8,760 bases of DNA from Chloroflexota bacterium (GTDB lineage: Bacteria; Chloroflexota; Anaerolineae; 4572-78; J111). Where the stretch lies: NCBI GenBank assembly GCA_003694775.1, contig RFJV01000005.1:1-8760 (forward strand). Reading direction: 5' to 3'. The notes beneath the pieces were generated by a model, which saw nothing but the letters and a program-made list of their open reading frames with translations, had not been told where the DNA came from and ran no database searches. Made by a program: the position numbers and the translations under genes. Below are positions 5,921-8,760 of the stretch, one piece after another (position 1 is the stretch's first letter; every line of letters starts with the position of its first letter).

Positions 5921-5990
5921 GGTAAAAGTAAATTTCTCCTTTCTCCTTCCCCTGCCCCCGGTTGACTCCCCCGACCGGGGGTCTTTTTTT
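5921..5990 (+). ncRNA. Candidate small RNA of about 70 nt
   Basis: The interval between the predicted start near 5921 and the terminator T-run is about 70 nt with no start codon of note. It has an A-rich 5' end, a single-stranded C/U-rich centre (TTTCTCCTTTCTCCTTCCCC, 5935-5954) and a strong 3' terminator stem, the usual layout of a base-pairing small RNA. The CUCC repeats could pair with purine-rich ribosome binding sites. It would also be antisense to the 3' untranslated region of the large minus-strand gene if that message continues to 5661. Expression is not shown by sequence. Confidence 0.4.
5955..5990 (+). terminator. Intrinsic terminator (plus strand)
   Basis: CCCCCGGTTG (5955-5964) pairs with CGACCGGGGG (5972-5981), a 10-bp stem with one T-G wobble and a 7-nt loop, followed by TCTTTTTTT (5982-5990). 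A strong canonical terminator, though no plus-strand gene ends near it, which is why a small RNA is proposed. Confidence 0.85.
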
Positions 5991-6020
5991 GCCTGGATTC
6001 GGGCATCTGGCTTGAATGCA

Positions 6021-6074
6021 GTAGCAAGGTAGCAGATAGCAAGGTAGCAAGGTAGCAAGGTAGCAGGTAGCAAA
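6021..6074. repeat. Tandem octamer array, GTAGCAAG type
   Basis: Seven consecutive units of mostly 8 bp: GTAGCAAG, GTAGCAG, ATAGCAAG, GTAGCAAG, GTAGCAAG, GTAGCAG, GTAGCAAA. Two units are 7 bp. It lies between the plus-strand terminator and the stop of the large minus-strand gene. Unit-length and copy-number change by slippage is likely. Confidence 0.8.
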
Positions 6075-6100
6075 AGCCTGTTACCTCCTCCTGACTCCAT

Positions 6101-8760
6101 CTATTGATACCCCGTTTCCGGCAACATCGTAGGCCATCCTGGCGGCGGAGAAACCTGCGGCAGAAGCAGGTCGGTCTGGAAGCGAGGCATCAGGCGGTAG
6201 TCCTCGCGGGTTGGCGCGTTGCCGGCTGTATGCTGGCTGACAATGCCGACTACCGTGACCGGCGCTTCACGTTCGATGAACGGTTTCTTCACCCCGGATG
6301 CGGGCGCGAGATACACCTTTGCCGGGTCGGTGCCATCATCCACCCAAAAAACCGACCGTCCGCTGAACCGGACAGCCCGCCCCGTCAGCATCACCAGCAG
6401 GCCCTCGTACGGCTCCAGCATGTTGGTGGTAGCAATGGGCAGAGGCGGCAGAGGGTCCCCCGGCCCCAGCAGAGAGACATCGCCGGCCTCATCCACGTCG
6501 ATTTCCCATTCACCGTAATACGTTTTCAGGTGGCCCTCCACTTCCACCCGGTCGCCCGGCACAAAAGAGAGGCCGTGATTGGCGGGCAGATATACCCGGA
6601 TACCCGACGAGTCATCCTGGATATACATCACCCGTTCGCCAAACACGCCGGGCGGCGCGGTGACCACCCCCTTTACCCGGAGCCAGGCGCCGTAGGCCAG
6701 CCGTTTGGCCTGAAAAATGTTGACCTGCAAAGGCGAGGGCGGCGGCAGTTCCCAGTTTGGCTCTCCCGGCGACGGGCCGCAGGAATCGCTCCAGCGGCCA
6801 TCGGGCAGGCGGCACCAGGTTTCATCGTAGTGGGCGCCGGTGTAGGCAAATGTATCTACCACCATACCGTTGGGATGCACCAGCCGCAGGGTGTCGCCGG
6901 AATTGTTCAAAGAGATACCGGTTTCGTCATGAGGCAGAACCAGGTAGCCGGTGGGAGAGATAACTGTTCCCAGAGGAAACTGGTAAGTGACCCCGGAACT
7001 ATCCACCAACCGCCACCCACCCAGGCCCACCGGACGGCTCAGCGGGTTGTACAGTTCCAGCCATTCGTCGGACTGGTCGGTTTGACCGTCGCCCGTCCAG
7101 TCCCAGTCGCCGGGGGCAGGAAGCAGTTCGCTGAACTGGAGCGGCTCCGGCTCCGGCTGACCGGCAATCCAGAGCGGAGCAGTCCAGGCCCGGTGGCCGT
7201 CGCCCTGCACCGCCCGCACCCAGAAGAAATGGCCGGGCCGGGCCTCGACGTCAACCACCCACTCGCCGGATGGGCCAGAGAAGGCGGCAGAATCCAGCGG
7301 CAGGGCGCCGTCGAACAGGGTGAGAGTCAGCGGTTCGGCGTCCGGGTCGGTAAAGAAGACCGAAAGCGACAGCGGCCCGGCGGCAGACAGCTCGCTTCCC
7401 ATCCAGACCTCGCCGGTGTGCAGGGCCAGGGCCAGATTGTCGTCCTCGGTAGAGAATACCCGGCGGGCCTGCAGGGCGGCCAGGATGTCGCTCCGGGTGA
7501 GGGCCGCGGCCACTACGCCGGTACGTCCGGGGGTATCGGTTCCCCAACTGGCCGTATGCGTGTCGCCGTTATTGGTTGGGGCGACCCGCCAGCCGGCCAG
7601 GTTGCTCTGGACAAAGGCCGTCTCGTAGGTGACGTAATCCTGGGCGTGGTTGCCGATTTCCTGCAGGACGATGGAGGCCGCGGCAGAGGCATCAAAGGCG
7701 AATTCGTTGAAGTTGCCGTCGTAATCCCGGTCCGGGTGGTTGAACTGGGCCACCACGGCGGGGTTCTGTGCCAGCCAGGCGTACAGCCTGTCCAGCGTGT
7801 CGAACCGGGGGTCATCGTGGCGAACGGGGGAATCGATGCCGAACAGGTTGATATGTCCGGCGGAGGGATGACTCCATTCCACGCCGGCCAGGGCGATAAA
7901 CTGTCCGGGGGTATCGGCCTGGTCTGCGGCGACCAGCAGGTTCTGCCATTCGGTATCGGTGAGCCACCAGGCGTGGTCGGTGAGGGCGTAAAAATGGAGA
8001 CCGGCGGCGCGGGCCGCGGCAAAGGCGTAGCGGGGCGGGCCGGCCCCGTCGGACAGGGTGGTGTGGGCGTGGAGGTGTCCCCAGTAGGCGTGCATTCCCA
8101 GCGGCAGGTCAGCCGGCGCAGGCGGCGGGTCAGGCGGGGCCGGGACCAGGGTAAGGGCCGCGGGGTTGGGTGCGGCCCGGATGAAGTCATCCGGCATCGA
8201 GTTCAGGTCCGTGGGCCAGACCCGCTGGAGGCTGTCCGGTTCCGGGGCGGTTGCTGAGGGCGACACGCCGACGGCGGTATAGCTACCGTTGCGGAAGGCG
8301 GCACTGTCGACCATGGTATCGTCCGGAGCCAGGAGAACAACCTCATCGCCGCTGTTAGCCAGCGACCACTGGCCGCGGCCCCAGGCGGAGTCGCGGGTCA
8401 GGCTGGCAAAATCGGCATCGGGGGCAAAACCAAAGCGGGCCTGAAACTGCCCGGCGTCTCTAGCGATGACCAGACAGCCGCCCGGCGGCAGGGGGGCATT
8501 GGCGGGCAGAAAGTACATTCCTTCGCGGTCCCCGCGGGTGGCGGCATCACCCACCCGGTAGCCGGTCGGGTCAACGGGGATGGGATTGGGATTGCAAACT
8601 TCTACGAACTCATCCCCCTCGGTGGTGGGAGTCAGGCCGTCATACAGCAGTTCGCTGATAAGCAGGGCGGGATAAGGCGTGGGCGTGGGTGAAGGGGTGG
8701 GCAACGGCGTGGGCGTGGGTGAAGGGGTGGGCAACGGCGTGGGCGTGCGTTCAGCCGTTG
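6101..8760 (-). CDS. Surface PHP-domain (CehA/McbA-like) phosphoesterase with lamin-tail and OB-fold domains (partial, N-terminus beyond the right edge)
   Basis: About 885 residues are visible and the frame is open to base 8760, so the start is outside. Numbering here starts at codon 8732-8734. A Pro/Thr linker (1-22) precedes a lamin-tail domain (about 23-160), then a PHP domain (about 214-430), a beta-rich stretch (about 430-530), a second lamin-tail domain (532-660) and two OB-fold-like domains (about 668-758 and 766-855). PHP metal ligands appear complete: HAH 222-224, D229, TDH 252-254, E286, H294, NHP at 332-334, H363 and DTH 391-393. This supports an active metal-dependent phosphoesterase outside the cell; the substrate is unknown. 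DWDWTGDG (543-550) may bind calcium. The protein ends LPETGYQ, a sortase-type motif without the usual membrane tail. The terminator at 5661-5694 is the first minus-strand one downstream. Confidence 0.82.
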   Translation of the reverse strand, partial: TAERTPTPLPTPSPTPTPLPTPSPTPTPYPALLISELLYDGLTPTTEGDEFVEVCNPNPIPVDPTGYRVGDAATRGDREGMYFLPANAPLPPGGCLVIARDAGQFQARFGFAPDADFASLTRDSAWGRGQWSLANSGDEVVLLAPDDTMVDSAAFRNGSYTAVGVSPSATAPEPDSLQRVWPTDLNSMPDDFIRAAPNPAALTLVPAPPDPPPAPADLPLGMHAYWGHLHAHTTLSDGAGPPRYAFAAARAAGLHFYALTDHAWWLTDTEWQNLLVAADQADTPGQFIALAGVEWSHPSAGHINLFGIDSPVRHDDPRFDTLDRLYAWLAQNPAVVAQFNHPDRDYDGNFNEFAFDASAAASIVLQEIGNHAQDYVTYETAFVQSNLAGWRVAPTNNGDTHTASWGTDTPGRTGVVAAALTRSDILAALQARRVFSTEDDNLALALHTGEVWMGSELSAAGPLSLSVFFTDPDAEPLTLTLFDGALPLDSAAFSGPSGEWVVDVEARPGHFFWVRAVQGDGHRAWTAPLWIAGQPEPEPLQFSELLPAPGDWDWTGDGQTDQSDEWLELYNPLSRPVGLGGWRLVDSSGVTYQFPLGTVISPTGYLVLPHDETGISLNNSGDTLRLVHPNGMVVDTFAYTGAHYDETWCRLPDGRWSDSCGPSPGEPNWELPPPSPLQVNIFQAKRLAYGAWLRVKGVVTAPPGVFGERVMYIQDDSSGIRVYLPANHGLSFVPGDRVEVEGHLKTYYGEWEIDVDEAGDVSLLGPGDPLPPLPIATTNMLEPYEGLLVMLTGRAVRFSGRSVFWVDDGTDPAKVYLAPASGVKKPFIEREAPVTVVGIVSQHTAGNAPTREDYRLMPRFQTDLLLPQVSPPPGWPTMLPETGYQ
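8676..8747. repeat. Perfect 30-bp tandem repeat coding a Pro/Thr linker
   Basis: Bases 8676-8705 and 8706-8735 are identical 30-bp units, and the first 12 bp of a third copy follow (8736-8747). The period is a multiple of three. On the minus strand each unit encodes ten residues of a TP/SP/LP linker, so copy change would alter linker length without breaking the frame. Such linkers join domains of secreted proteins. Confidence 0.85.

Noticed and set aside
5769..6032. 87-codon plus-strand ORF
   Set aside because: It runs straight through the terminator hairpin and its T-run, has no ribosome binding site and no family resemblance.
6104..8257. 717-codon plus-strand ORF opposite the PHP protein
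   Set aside because: It is antisense to a gene with complete domain signatures and is composed mainly of Gly, Arg, Val and Gln without motifs.
8732..8734. TTG as the start of the large PHP protein
   Set aside because: The frame continues open upstream through the same Pro/Thr repeat to the window edge, and there is no signal peptide after the TTG, so the true start lies outside.

Overview
The window is a GC-rich stretch of bacterial chromosome, best explained as Chloroflexota (Anaerolineae-like). That placement is an inference from style and was not tested. The signs are a large surface protein joining lamin-tail, PHP and OB-fold domains, a near-leaderless gene start behind a TGnTATAAT box, and non-coding gaps filled with short tandem octamers and palindromes.

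Layout. Bases 1-101 hold the first 33 codons of a minus-strand gene that runs off the left edge. Bases 102-694 have no gene. They hold a 13-bp hairpin, an 8-bp tandem array, a 134-bp MITE-like inverted-repeat element, four palindromes spaced every 31-33 bp, and a promoter. Bases 695-4351 carry three plus-strand genes: a membrane protein of the alkaline-phosphatase superfamily that seems to have lost its catalytic residues, an RmlD-type dTDP-4-dehydrorhamnose reductase, and a family 2 glycosyltransferase. The last two are 3 nt apart. The third gene meets a convergent minus-strand geranylgeranyl-reductase-family flavoprotein (4348-5559) with overlapping stop codons. Bases 5560-6100 have no credible protein gene. 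They hold that gene's promoter, a minus-strand intrinsic terminator, an AT-rich stretch, a plus-strand promoter followed by a terminator (a candidate ~70-nt small RNA), and another octamer array. From 6101 to the right edge runs the 3' part of a large minus-strand gene for an extracellular multidomain PHP-type phosphoesterase.

How the genes fit together. The reductase and glycosyltransferase look like steps in making and attaching a rhamnose-type sugar in a surface glycan. The membrane pseudo-phosphatase upstream belongs to a superfamily whose members often modify envelope polymers or lipid heads, but its residues argue against catalysis. The flavoprotein would saturate isoprenoid chains of lipids or quinones. 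The large PHP protein is a surface or secreted enzyme. The shared theme is the cell envelope, but only the reductase and glycosyltransferase are convincingly co-transcribed.

Most notable: the apparent loss of active-site residues in the first large gene; the evenly spaced palindromes just upstream of its promoter; an unrelated 8-bp tandem array in each of the three longer intergenic gaps; a stranded LPETG motif two residues before an amber stop, with an in-frame hydrophobic stretch and basic residues after it; and a compact small-RNA candidate.
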